64,000 bases of DNA from Dissulfuribacter thermophilus (GTDB lineage Bacteria > Desulfobacterota > Dissulfuribacteria > Dissulfuribacterales > Dissulfuribacteraceae). Under the pieces are notes generated by a model. The model saw only the letters and a program-made list of their open reading frames with translations. It ran no database searches and was not told where the DNA came from. The stretch spans positions 62,001 to 126,000 of the forward strand of contig NZ_MAGO01000001.1 in NCBI RefSeq assembly GCF_001687335.1, given 5' to 3'. Shown one piece after another: positions 44,556-53,001 of this stretch. Position 1 is the first letter of the stretch, and every line of letters begins with the position of its first letter. The position numbers and the translations under genes were made by a program.

Positions 44556-45689
44556 TTAACCTTCTTTCTCAAAAAAATCGAACTTTTTTAGGAATTTCTT
44601 TAAAAATCCCCCTTCTTTTTGGAGAGTCTCCTCTTTAGTAGATTCTATCTTCTGAAATTCCTCTAGTAATTCCTTCTGGCGTTCTGTGAGGTTTTGAGGT
44701 GTTTTCACAAAAAATTGAATAACAAAATCTCCTGAACCGAGACCCCGTAAATCAGGTATACCTTCTCCCTTGAGGCGAATGCTCTCCCCTGTTTGAAGTC
44801 CAGGAGGAATCTCTATTTCTTTAGTTCCATCCAGAGTTGGAACCTCTACCTTGGCCCCAAGGGCTGCCTGTGAAATAGAGATAGGCATGGTAAAATATAC
44901 ATCATTGCCCCTACGTTCAAAAAATTCATGGGGCTCTACGTGCAATACTATGTATAAATCTCCTCTTGGCCCACCTCTTAAGCCCGCTTCACCTTCTTCA
45001 CGCAATCTCAGCCTAGAACCTGTATCCACTCCAGCAGGTATACGTATTGTAACTTTTTGACGTTGAGGCCTTCGACCCTTTCCACCACATGAAGGACAGG
45101 GATTTTCTATAACTTGCCCAGAGCCATTACAATTTGGACATGTTGTAGCAATTCTAAAGAAACCCTCAGCCCTCACTACCTGGCCTCGACCACCGCACAT
45201 CCTACATATTGAAGGATGGGTTCCCTCTTTAAGACCTGTTCCACTACACGAACTACAGGTCTCAAGCCTCTCTATCTCGATCTCTTTTTCTACGCCTTTG
45301 ACTGCCTCAATAAAGGTAATACTGAGATCATACCTCAAATCCCTGCCGGGCTGAGGGCCTCTTCGACTATGCACGTCACGAGACGAAAAGCCAAAGAATT
45401 CACCAAAAATATCATTAAAGGCACCAAAAATGTCATCAAAACCAGAAAAACCTTGGAATCCTGATTGCTTAAGACCTTCATGGCCATATGCATCATACAA
45501 TCTCCTCTTTTCAGGATCCCTTAAAACTTCATAGGCCTCTGCTGCCTCTTTAAAGCGTTCTTCAGCCTCTTTGTCCCCGGGATTTCTGTCAGGATGATAT
45601 TTTAATGCTAGCTTCCTATAGGCCTTTTTTATCTCTTCTTGAGTAGAGGAACGAGAAATTCCTAGGATTTCGTAGTAGTCCCTTTTCAT
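44556..45689 (-). CDS. dnaJ: chaperone DnaJ
   Basis: DnaJ delivers unfolded clients to DnaK and stimulates its ATPase. The 377-residue product has the J domain with HPD at 32-34 and a Gly/Phe-rich linker (about 75-105). Four zinc-binding C-x-x-C-x-G-x-G repeats follow ([32 protein letters not shown]), then the C-terminal client-binding domains. It follows rpoZ by 3 bp. No dnaK or grpE is adjacent, so this copy is separate from any dnaK operon. A CIRCE element was not seen upstream. Confidence 0.95.
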   Translation of the reverse strand: MKRDYYEILGISRSSTQEEIKKAYRKLALKYHPDRNPGDKEAEERFKEAAEAYEVLRDPEKRRLYDAYGHEGLKQSGFQGFSGFDDIFGAFNDIFGEFFGFSSRDVHSRRGPQPGRDLRYDLSITFIEAVKGVEKEIEIERLETCSSCSGTGLKEGTHPSICRMCGGRGQVVRAEGFFRIATTCPNCNGSGQVIENPCPSCGGKGRRPQRQKVTIRIPAGVDTGSRLRLREEGEAGLRGGPRGDLYIVLHVEPHEFFERRGNDVYFTMPISISQAALGAKVEVPTLDGTKEIEIPPGLQTGESIRLKGEGIPDLRGLGSGDFVIQFFVKTPQNLTERQKELLEEFQKIESTKEETLQKEGGFLKKFLKKFDFFEKEG

Positions 45690-45692
45690 AAT

Positions 45693-45959
45693 CTACTTTG
45701 CTATGACACCAGAAGCATCTTCTTCTAGGGCCTTAAAAATACGCTGTTCTTCTGCCTCTTTTCCTAACTCTTCAATATTATCAAAGGTCACCTTTCCTGC
45801 AGCAATTTCCCTCAAAGCAACAACGATTTCTTTGTTTTTACACTTAATTAAGGGTTGGGCCCCCTTTCTAAGCTGTTTCACCCTCTCTACAGCAAGATGT
45901 ACCAATTCAAACCTACTTCCAACTTTTTTCAGACAGTCTTCAACTGTTACTCGTGCCAT
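45693..45959 (-). CDS. rpoZ: DNA-directed RNA polymerase omega subunit
   Basis: This 88-residue protein is the omega subunit, which wraps the C-terminal tail of beta-prime and contributes to ppGpp binding. It has the family pattern M-A-R-x-T-V-E-D near the start and [15 protein letters not shown] (about 16-30). An A-L-R-E-I segment follows. A clear Shine-Dalgarno TGGAGGA lies just before the ATG. It is the first gene of a six-gene minus-strand unit ending in galT. Confidence 0.9.
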   Translation of the reverse strand: MARVTVEDCLKKVGSRFELVHLAVERVKQLRKGAQPLIKCKNKEIVVALREIAAGKVTFDNIEELGKEAEEQRIFKALEEDASGVIAK

Positions 45960-46287
45960 TTTTTCCTCCAGAATTACAATGGAATTCTAATACAGGACTT
46001 AAAGCTTGATTATTATAATGTTACAATCTTTCCATGCAACCAAAATCCTGCATGACCCATATTCATAGCATGCTTTTGACATTGGCTAAATTGGTAAATC
46101 TGTTGGGTGATCCTGGAACATACGTACAGGAAGCATCCTACCTCAATGGCAAACTTGCCAATTCGAAAATTAAGGTGCAATGTATTAAAGGTGAGAAAAA
46201 CAAAAAATTCATTATGAATCCCTTGCCTTTTAAAAGAAAAACGAATAAAAACACTGAAGTTCCCCTACGGTATGGAGGAGATTTTTA
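45960..46287. other. 328-bp divergent intergenic region
   Basis: The region lies between the divergent rpoZ and epimerase genes and should hold both promoters. It contains the candidate rpoZ promoter and a 12-of-14 match to the MITE terminal repeat at 46042-46055. A GGAGGA Shine-Dalgarno for the epimerase lies near 46276. An 84-codon frame at 46034-46288 shows no recognisable family or good Shine-Dalgarno, and I treat it as non-coding. Confidence 0.5.
46012..46039 (-). promoter_or_regulatory. candidate sigma-70 promoter for the rpoZ-dnaJ operon
   Basis: On the minus strand a perfect -10 box TATAAT (46012-46017) lies 16 bases after TTGCAT (46034-46039), a weak -35 match (3 of 6). It is about 55 bases upstream of the rpoZ start. 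A relic of the MITE end (46042-46055) touches its upstream side. Confidence 0.4.
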
Positions 46288-47256
46288 ATGAATATCTTGG
46301 TAACTGGAGGAGCGGGGTTCATCGGTTCCAACCTTACGGACCACCTCGTCTCCAGAGGTGACAATGTAACTGTAATTGATAATTTAAGCACAGGATCACT
46401 AGATAATATTGCGCACCTGCAAAGACTATCTAATTTCAAATATGTAAATGATACCATTTTGAATGAAGAGGTAATGGATGAACTCACCAAAGAGGCAGAC
46501 TGCGTAATACATCTCGCTGCTGCCGTTGGTGTAAAGTACGTACTAGAAAATCCCCTTACCTCTATTGAAACCAATATTAAGGGTACAGAAATAGTTTTGA
46601 ATTGTGCAAACCGTCACAAAAAAAGGGTGCTCATAGCCTCTACCTCAGAGGTCTATGGTAAGCACATGCATGCGCCGTTAAAAGAGGATGACAATCTCAT
46701 TTATGGCCCTCCCAGCACTATGCGTTGGAGTTATGCAGCGGCAAAACTCGTAGATGAATTCACTGCACTTGCCTATCATAGGACAAAGAAACTCGAAGTA
46801 ATTATCTTTAGATGTTTTAATACCATTGGTCCAAGACAAACCGGTCTCTACGGAATGGTGGTACCGAGATTTATAAAACAGGCCCTCAGAGATGAACCAA
46901 TTACAGTGTATGGAGATGGCACCCAAACCAGGACTTTCACCTATGTTGGAGATGTTGTTGAGTCTTTAACGCGACTCATGGAATGTGACGCAGCCATTGG
47001 AGAAATAATAAATATTGGCGGAAAAGAAGAAGTATCTATTAAAGAGTTGGCAGAAAGAATTAAAAAGCTTGCCAATAGCAACTCAGAAATAATATTGGTC
47101 CCATATAATCAAGCCTATGGAAAAGACTTTGAAGATATGATGAGAAGAGTCCCATCCCTTGAAAAACTTGAGGCCCTAATCGGTTATTCTCCAAACACTC
47201 CCCTTGATGAAATTCTCAAGAAGACTATTGAATACTTTAGGACAAAGGCAGATTAA
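46288..47256 (+). CDS. NAD-dependent sugar-nucleotide epimerase/dehydratase
   Basis: This 322-residue short-chain dehydrogenase acts on NDP-sugars (4-epimerase, dehydratase or decarboxylase type). The NAD-binding motif GGAGFIG lies at 7-13, the S-x-S-E-V-Y motif at 118-123, and the catalytic Tyr149 and Lys153 in YAAAK. The segment RWSYAAAKLVDE and RCFNTIGPRQ resemble UDP-glucuronate decarboxylase and GalE-like branches, but the exact substrate is not determined. It is followed by the GT4-fusion gene after 167 bp, and both are likely part of a cell-surface polysaccharide pathway. A strong Shine-Dalgarno GGAGGA precedes the ATG. Confidence 0.88.
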   Translation: MNILVTGGAGFIGSNLTDHLVSRGDNVTVIDNLSTGSLDNIAHLQRLSNFKYVNDTILNEEVMDELTKEADCVIHLAAAVGVKYVLENPLTSIETNIKGTEIVLNCANRHKKRVLIASTSEVYGKHMHAPLKEDDNLIYGPPSTMRWSYAAAKLVDEFTALAYHRTKKLEVIIFRCFNTIGPRQTGLYGMVVPRFIKQALRDEPITVYGDGTQTRTFTYVGDVVESLTRLMECDAAIGEIINIGGKEEVSIKELAERIKKLANSNSEIILVPYNQAYGKDFEDMMRRVPSLEKLEALIGYSPNTPLDEILKKTIEYFRTKAD

Positions 47257-47423
47257 GGCCATGTCATGGTAGGAGGTCTTAGAAGAGCCTTTACTGTACA
47301 TTATCCTATAACATCACAAATCATACACTTTTTGGTGTTTTGCAATACATTTGAGGTGTGTACGCTACTCTTAGCTCACCACCTTTTTAATGCCTCTAGC
47401 TACTGGCGGAGAAGTCTCATTTC

Positions 47424-49322
47424 ATGAAACAGATCTTTATGGACAGCGGCATATTATTTTTGATGGCCTTTAGTCTCTCTGCCCTTCTCACTCCTGGTAT
47501 AATATGGGCATCTCGAACTTTAAACCTGGTGGCTCAACCAAGAGAAGATAGGTGGCATAGCAAACCTACTGCACTATTTGGAGGAATTGGAATTTTTTTG
47601 GCCTTTACAGTCCCTTTTGCCTTCACTCAATTACACTCATGGCAAGAAATTTTATTTCTGATATGCGCTTCCTCAATGTTCCTAGTAGGCCTCATAGATG
47701 ATGTTGTAGAACTAACTCCCCAGGGCAAATTCTTGGCCCAAATCGCTATAAGTGCATTCATAGTGGCTGGTGGCTTCAGACTCAATATAGGTCTTCCTGC
47801 CATCTCCATTGTGATGAGCATATTTTGGGTCCTAGCTATAGTAAATGCCTTTAATCTTTTAGACAATATGGATGGGCTTGCAGCTGGCATAGCCGTTGTT
47901 TCATCTCTTTCATTTTTTGTTTTTGGTTATATTAGTCTAAAATGTCCCATTTTACTAAATGGTTCAGTACTGCTAGCTGGTGCTACTCTCGGATTTCTCA
48001 TTTACAATTTTCATCCTGCTCGCATATTCATGGGAGACTGTGGTAGTCTATTTATCGGCTCTGTCCTAGCAATGCTCTCTATCATTGGTACTTGGCACTG
48101 TAATAGTGAACTGCCCTCTTCTGGTATAGCAGGACTCACAAACCTCGTACTTGTCCTCACGGTCCCTGTAGCTATACTCATAGTACCTATATTTGATACA
48201 GCCCTAGTCTCCTTTACCAGAACACAAAACGGGCGATCCATATTCAAAGGGGGTAGGGATCACACTTCACACAGGCTTGTATTGTTAGGATTGTCTGAAA
48301 CTAAGACAGTACTCCTATTAATGCTCTGGGCCGCATGTGTTTCAGGACTTACTATTGTCCTGTCAAGACATAGTAAAGAAGGACTTTTTGTCGCCTTGGC
48401 TCTTATATCAATCATTGCCTTACTCTTTGGTATATTCCTTTCTCATCAAACAAGGTTTGTTTATCAGGAATCTTCGCCACAAAAAACTCTGACAGCAAAC
48501 CCTGTCTTCCGGGAAATTCTTAATAAAAAACAAATGCTTCAGGCCACTCTCGACACCGTACTCATATGTCTTGCCTATATTGCCTCGTATCTATTGAGAT
48601 TCGAGGGAAAGATTGATCCTGTAAATATGAAGTTAATCGAACAGACCCTTCCACTCATCGTCGCAATAAAAATCACATCGTTCTGGGCAGTTGGCCTATA
48701 CAGGGGACAATGGAGATTTGTGGGTATATGGGACCTGTTTCAACTAATTAAGGCCGTTTTTGCCAGTTCACTCATTTCTATGACAATTTTACTGTTTCTT
48801 TATAGATTCCAAGGTTTTTCTAGAATTGTCTTTGTAAACGATGCAATTTTGACATTTCTATTTATAGGTGGAGTCAGACTCCTTTTGCGACTCTTCAAGG
48901 AATATTTTGACATGGAAAGGGAACGCAAACACACGATCCCCATCCTCATAATAGGAGCTGGTGATGGAGGAGATCTCTTTTTAAGAGAGCTTAGGAAAAA
49001 TCCCTATCACGACTACCTACCTGTGGGCTTCATAGATGACGATCCTGCTAAAAAGGGACAAATAATCCACGGTGTAAAGGTTATTGGTGGGAGAAATGAC
49101 ATTCCCAGGCTGGTAAAACAATTTGGAATAAAAAAGATCTTTGTGGCAATAATGTCTATTTCCCCTAAGGTCTTAGATGAATTTTACTGTATCGCTCAAA
49201 AAGTAGGGGTTCCCTGCATAAAAGTTCCCAGTCTTATCCCACCAAAACCAGTTACCCATGAAGCGTATGGCCCAAAAGGGAAAAAGATTGTAAGTATTCG
49301 TAATAGAAAAATTAGGACCTAA
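47424..49322 (+). CDS. fusion of GT4 (WecA/MraY-type) sugar-phosphate transferase with CapD/PglF-like N-terminal half
   Basis: Residues about 1-340 form a polytopic transferase that moves a HexNAc-1-phosphate from a UDP-sugar to undecaprenyl phosphate. The motifs LIDDVVELTPQGK, LLDNMDGLAAG, FMGDCGSLFIG and the HTSHR loop are all present. Residues about 365-632 match the N-terminal half of CapD/WbpM/PglF-type dehydratases: four more membrane helices, then a Rossmann CoA-binding-like domain (IIGAGDGGDLFLREL). The catalytic dehydratase domain of that family is absent. Such a fusion is unusual. The stop codon lies inside the left end of the MITE; without the insert the frame would have ended only two residues later. 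Polysaccharide or O-antigen chain initiation is the likely job. Confidence 0.85.
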   Translation: MKQIFMDSGILFLMAFSLSALLTPGIIWASRTLNLVAQPREDRWHSKPTALFGGIGIFLAFTVPFAFTQLHSWQEILFLICASSMFLVGLIDDVVELTPQGKFLAQIAISAFIVAGGFRLNIGLPAISIVMSIFWVLAIVNAFNLLDNMDGLAAGIAVVSSLSFFVFGYISLKCPILLNGSVLLAGATLGFLIYNFHPARIFMGDCGSLFIGSVLAMLSIIGTWHCNSELPSSGIAGLTNLVLVLTVPVAILIVPIFDTALVSFTRTQNGRSIFKGGRDHTSHRLVLLGLSETKTVLLLMLWAACVSGLTIVLSRHSKEGLFVALALISIIALLFGIFLSHQTRFVYQESSPQKTLTANPVFREILNKKQMLQATLDTVLICLAYIASYLLRFEGKIDPVNMKLIEQTLPLIVAIKITSFWAVGLYRGQWRFVGIWDLFQLIKAVFASSLISMTILLFLYRFQGFSRIVFVNDAILTFLFIGGVRLLLRLFKEYFDMERERKHTIPILIIGAGDGGDLFLRELRKNPYHDYLPVGFIDDDPAKKGQIIHGVKVIGGRNDIPRLVKQFGIKKIFVAIMSISPKVLDEFYCIAQKVGVPCIKVPSLIPPKPVTHEAYGPKGKKIVSIRNRKIRT

Positions 49323-49469
49323 ATCCTGCACGGCAAAAGGGGGCAAAAATGAATTATTTACGATTTTATAGAGTATTAGCTAACATCTGGCTTCTCACTA
49401 AATTCACTTTTTGGGTGAATCCATATTTAGTGTTTTTTTACCCCCTTGCCGTGCAGGATTTAGGTAGGA
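49313..49469. mobile_element. 147-bp MITE with terminal inverted repeats and 5-bp target duplication
   Basis: The element itself is 49318-49464. Its ends are inverted copies: CCTAAATCCTGCACGGCAA at the left and its complement at the right, a 19-base perfect match, then further G/C runs after a 2-base offset. The 5-bp direct repeat TAGGA flanks it (49313-49317 and 49465-49469), the mark of transposition. It has no coding capacity. The insertion supplied the stop of the GT4-fusion gene and pushed the aminopeptidase gene from about 11 to 169 bases downstream. Confidence 0.85.
49396..49439 (+). terminator. terminator-like hairpin inside the MITE
   Basis: CACTAAAT (49396-49403) pairs with ATTTAGTG (49425-49432), and TCAC with GTGA adds a second stem. 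Seven Ts follow directly (49433-49439). This has the shape of a Rho-independent terminator for plus-strand transcription. It would lie between the GT4-fusion gene and the aminopeptidase gene. Termination activity is inferred. Confidence 0.6.
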
Positions 49470-49491
49470 CTAGAAGCTAAAGGAGGGACAA

Positions 49492-50886
49492 GTGGCACAA
49501 AAAAAATTAACCAAAAAAGATATTGAGAAACTGACTAAAGACTTAACCTTGATAAAAAGACATGGATGGTTCTCTTTAAAGGGAACAGAGAAGAAAGAGT
49601 GCCTCTCTTACGCAGATGAATACAAACAATTCATCTCTACTGCCAAGACCGAACGCGAAGTTGCAAGCCATATCACAGACATTTTAAAAGAAAGGCCAGA
49701 AATAAAGTTTTGGACTTTCAGGAACAAGGCGGTCTGTGTTTACAAACCTGGAAAGAGACCTGCGGCCCAAGGACTTCGTATTATTGTCTCCCATATAGAT
49801 GCTCCGAGACTGGATCTCAAGTTGAATCCTCTCTATGAAGACCAGGAAATGGCCTATCTCAAAACACATTACTACGGTGGTATAAAGAAGTTCCACTGGG
49901 TCACAAGGCCCTTGGCCCTTCACGGCGTGGTATTTTTAAAAGATGGAAGATGTGTAAAAATTTCCATTGGTGAGGATAAGAATGACCCAGTACTGACCAT
50001 CAATGACCTGCTTCCACACCTTGCATCAAAGGTTCAAGGTGAAAAGAAGCTAAGAGAGGCCATTCCCGCAGAAAAGTTAAACGTGCTTCTAGGCGGATTT
50101 CCCATAGAGGGGCCAGATGATACAAAAGAGGCTGTAAAATTGAACTGCCTACATATTTTAAATACAACCTATGGAATTACAGAAAGGGATCTCATTAGTG
50201 CAGAATTAGAGATCGTGCCCCAGGGTGAAGCTCGGGATGTAGGTATAGATAGGGCATTTATAGGGGGTTATGGCCAAGATGATAGGGCATGTGCCTATGC
50301 AAGTCTCAAGGCAATAATGGATTCAAAGGATGTTGAATATGCAAATCTCGCCCTCTTTCTAGACAAGGAAGAAATAGGTAGTGATGGAAACACTGGAGCA
50401 AAATCAAAATGTCTTGAACTTGCGCTCTATGATATCTTCAGACTTGAAGGGACGGTTATTGAACCTGACACGATTTATAAGGCTCTCAATGCCTCAAAGG
50501 CCATTTCAGGTGATGTTACTGCAGGAGTTGATCCAGACTATATGGAGGTATATGAGAAGAGAAACGATGCCCTCATGGGCTATGGCATCAATCTCACCAA
50601 GTATACTGGATCAAGAGGAAAATACTCAGCAAATGATGCCCACGCCGAATTCGTAGACTGGGTTACGAGACTCTGGGATAAAGAGGGAATCATCTGGCAA
50701 GCAGGAGAGCTTGGAAGAGTCGATGAAGGAGGGGGAGGTACTGTTGCAAAATATATTGCCTCATTGGGAATCGATACAGTAGATGCAGGCCCTCCACTTC
50801 TCAGTATGCATTCTCCATTCGAAGTTGCGCATAAATTGGATTTATATATGACCTACAGGGCTTATAAGGCATTTTTTGAGGCATAG
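49492..50886 (+). CDS. M18-family aminopeptidase
   Basis: This is a cytosolic metallo-aminopeptidase of the M18 family (aspartyl aminopeptidase group), which removes N-terminal residues using two metal ions. The metal ligands are visible: His in VSHIDAPRLDLK (near residue 99), Asp in GQDDRACAY, and the Glu pair in LDKEEIGSDGNTGA. The 464-residue length is normal for the bacterial form. It starts at GTG with a near-ideal Shine-Dalgarno (AAGGAGG). Before the MITE inserted, it lay about 11 bp after the GT4-fusion gene and was probably co-transcribed with it. It ends convergently with the serine-hydrolase gene. Confidence 0.92.
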   Translation: MAQKKLTKKDIEKLTKDLTLIKRHGWFSLKGTEKKECLSYADEYKQFISTAKTEREVASHITDILKERPEIKFWTFRNKAVCVYKPGKRPAAQGLRIIVSHIDAPRLDLKLNPLYEDQEMAYLKTHYYGGIKKFHWVTRPLALHGVVFLKDGRCVKISIGEDKNDPVLTINDLLPHLASKVQGEKKLREAIPAEKLNVLLGGFPIEGPDDTKEAVKLNCLHILNTTYGITERDLISAELEIVPQGEARDVGIDRAFIGGYGQDDRACAYASLKAIMDSKDVEYANLALFLDKEEIGSDGNTGAKSKCLELALYDIFRLEGTVIEPDTIYKALNASKAISGDVTAGVDPDYMEVYEKRNDALMGYGINLTKYTGSRGKYSANDAHAEFVDWVTRLWDKEGIIWQAGELGRVDEGGGGTVAKYIASLGIDTVDAGPPLLSMHSPFEVAHKLDLYMTYRAYKAFFEA

Positions 50887-51185
50887 AATGAGGCACCCAT
50901 GACTGGTTATTTTATAAGTGTTGAGTTTTGAGTTAAAAGAAGCAGCCTTTAATAGCCCTTTTGCTTCAACTCAAAACTCAACACTCAAGTCTCTGACTTG
51001 AGGTAACCATTTAAAATAAACCAAAATTATCCCCCAACACCAATGCTCGCAAAACTCAAAACTTCCATAGGTTTTCTTCCTTCAACTCAAAACTCAACAC
51101 TCAAAACTCAAAACTTCTATACGGGGGTGACGAATTCGTTCGTCATGAAAGTTTGGGTTAAAAAGTACTTATGACATTGACCTAA
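50887..51185. repeat. 299-bp convergent intergenic region with heptamer repeats and hairpins
   Basis: An 18-bp perfect inverted repeat (50917-50934 with 50968-50985) is built of the AGTGTTGAGTTTTGAGTT sequence. An overlapping hairpin with an 8-bp stem and 3-base loop follows at 50984-51002. A further heptamer tract lies at 51051-51119. A 21-base motif at 51139-51159 matches 15086-15106 in 20 of 21 positions. The paired hairpins could stop transcription from both sides, but neither is followed by a long T run. Confidence 0.65.
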
Positions 51186-52328
51186 TCAAATTGTCTCCAT
51201 GACCTTCATCACTGCATCATGTAGTCTTGGCCTAAGTTTTTTTAGGCCGTTACGACTCTCTAGTGAATCCAAGGGAAACGTCCTATTAGTAAGGAATACC
51301 ACTATTATCCCTCTATCTAGGTCTATCCAAAACGAAGTGCCTGTATAGCCAAGGTGGCCAACAGTCTTTTTTGAAAAATGTGTACCGGCCTGAGAACCTG
51401 ATTCTGAAGGAGTATCAAATCCAAGACAAAATGAGGGCTTGGTACCTGAGCTTGAAGAGTTTGAAGTAGATATCTTGGTCTCTAAAAATTTCCGGAGAAT
51501 AGCACCAGAAAGACCTTCAATAGCCAATTCGTCCTTATATAAAAGATAGAGCTCTGAAAGAAAGCGTATCAATTCCTTTGCACTACCAAAAAGACCGGCA
51601 TGCCCAGCACTCCTCCCAAGTGCCCAGGCATTGAGGTCATGGACTTCACCTCTTACCAATTTTTTTCTTCTATTACACTGGAGAGTGGGAGCAATTAATT
51701 CTGTTTGCACTTTGAATCCAAGTGCATCTCCGCAAAGCTTAAAGGGCCTTGCCACAAACTCATTAAAGGCTCTAGCCAAATCCATTTGGAGAGTGTCTTC
51801 GACTATAAATCCCAAAAGAATAAAGCCAAGGTCGCTATACAGTTCACGTCTGCCAGGTTTATCCACAAGCTCTATGGACAAGATTGCCCTTTTAAATCCT
51901 TCTTTTCCCCTTGCCTTCTCATAAAGTGGTGCCCATGCAGGCAGTCCTGACCTATGGCTTAAAAGGTCTCTAATTCGAATAGACTGTTTATTTTCTGGAC
52001 ATGGGCTTAAAAAGGCAAACTCTCTTAGGGTTGTATCAAGGCTTAGTCTTCCTGCATTTACGAGTCTTGTTACAAGTAGAGTGGTGGAGAGAGGCTTTGT
52101 AAGTGAGGCAAGATCAAATACTGTGTCTGGCCTGATCTCAGGGCTCTTTATTGAGTACGTCTCTCTTCCCCATGAAAAGACTATGGGTTCGTGTTCCCTC
52201 TTCCACACCGCAAGGGAGCAACCTGGGAATATTTTATCAGTTATGGCCCTTAGAATAAGTGGCTCAACAGCCCTTTTCAGGCTATGCCTTAAAGACTCCT
52301 CACCCCTTGCCTTCAACTCAAAACTCAA
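51186..52328 (-). CDS. serine hydrolase (class C beta-lactamase-like)
   Basis: The 380-residue product belongs to the beta-lactamase/DD-peptidase-like serine hydrolases. The catalytic S-x-x-K motif reads SLTK near residue 76. A Y-S-D motif near 165 takes the place of Y-x-N. The H-x-G motif appears as HLGYTGT near 328. The family includes esterases, DD-peptidases and lactamases, so I do not assign a substrate. No clear signal peptide is present, so it may be cytoplasmic. Translation appears to begin at TTG 52328 inside an AACTCAA heptamer tract, which is an unusual 5' end. It follows ssb by 19 bp. Confidence 0.8.
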   Translation of the reverse strand: MSFELKARGEESLRHSLKRAVEPLILRAITDKIFPGCSLAVWKREHEPIVFSWGRETYSIKSPEIRPDTVFDLASLTKPLSTTLLVTRLVNAGRLSLDTTLREFAFLSPCPENKQSIRIRDLLSHRSGLPAWAPLYEKARGKEGFKRAILSIELVDKPGRRELYSDLGFILLGFIVEDTLQMDLARAFNEFVARPFKLCGDALGFKVQTELIAPTLQCNRRKKLVRGEVHDLNAWALGRSAGHAGLFGSAKELIRFLSELYLLYKDELAIEGLSGAILRKFLETKISTSNSSSSGTKPSFCLGFDTPSESGSQAGTHFSKKTVGHLGYTGTSFWIDLDRGIIVVFLTNRTFPLDSLESRNGLKKLRPRLHDAVMKVMETI

Positions 52329-52350
52329 AAATCAAAACTCATAACTTCTA
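52315..52350. repeat. heptamer (AACTCAA) repeat tract overlapping the serine-hydrolase start
   Basis: Seven-base units related to AACTCAA run from the first codons of the serine hydrolase to the last codon of ssb. An upstream ATG (minus strand, near 52342) is out of frame with the gene by the current spacing. Removal of two heptamers would put it in frame. Confidence 0.55.
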
Positions 52351-52746
52351 AAAAGGCACATCATCTTCATCAATTGGAGGAGGCTCAAGCTCGCTTTCTT
52401 CCATTGATCCTGAGCCCTTGGATTCAAGCATCTGCATTTCTCTTGCGTGTACCTCAGTTGTCCATCGCCTATTACCATCCTGATCTTCCCAGGCCCTTGT
52501 ACGAAGCTGTCCCTCAATATAGACAAGCATCCCCTTTTTGAGATACTGGCTGCAGATCTCTGCAAGCTTGTCCCAAGCAACTATCCTATGCCATTCAGGC
52601 TCCTCTACCCATTCTTCCCCTCTCTTTACACGGTTGTTAGTTGCTATTCTAAAGCTTGCTACAGCCATTCCGGTCTGGGTATAACGTATCTCTGGATCTG
52701 CCCCAAGTCTACCTATAAGTATTACCTTATTTACACCCCTTGCCAT
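52348..52746 (-). CDS. ssb: single-stranded DNA-binding protein
   Basis: SSB covers single-stranded DNA in replication and repair. The 132-residue product has the OB fold (about 4-105). It starts [20 protein letters not shown] and has the [12 protein letters not shown] motif. The acidic tail ends in DEDDVPF, the conserved tip that binds partner proteins. It is short for an SSB because the linker (about 106-124) is brief. A hairpin at 52785-52800 and AT-rich DNA lie upstream of the gene. Confidence 0.93.
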   Translation of the reverse strand: MARGVNKVILIGRLGADPEIRYTQTGMAVASFRIATNNRVKRGEEWVEEPEWHRIVAWDKLAEICSQYLKKGMLVYIEGQLRTRAWEDQDGNRRWTTEVHAREMQMLESKGSGSMEESELEPPPIDEDDVPF

Positions 52747-53001
52747 GACCTCAGATCTCCTTTCAAATAACTTTCTACCCCTTAGCCCTCTAGGGCTTAG
52801 ATCAAATTATAATCAATAAAACTGAAGAATGATAATTTATTTATTTTAATCCTCTTATAATAAATTATTCATATTTTGTTTAATCAATATCATATAGCAT
52901 ATTTTAGGATTTTTATAGTCAGCAAGTAGTCTAGTTTCATACAAGACAGGATTGATTTTACCTGATTTGAAAGAGGAACTAATTCAATAGACATATAGAA
53001 A
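52747..53001. other. 255-bp AT-rich region upstream of ssb and downstream of kdsD
   Basis: The stretch must carry the ssb promoter and the end of the valS-carAB-purF-kdsD transcript. It is strongly AT-rich between 52800 and 52920. A short inverted repeat AGCCCT/AGGGCT sits near 52785-52800. Several TATAAT-like boxes occur, none with a convincing -35 partner. No gene or RNA is evident. Confidence 0.4.

Noticed and set aside
46034-46288. 84-codon frame ending at the epimerase start (TAATG junction)
   Set aside because: The composition is not protein-like, there is no Shine-Dalgarno site, and it overlaps the candidate rpoZ promoter and a MITE relic.
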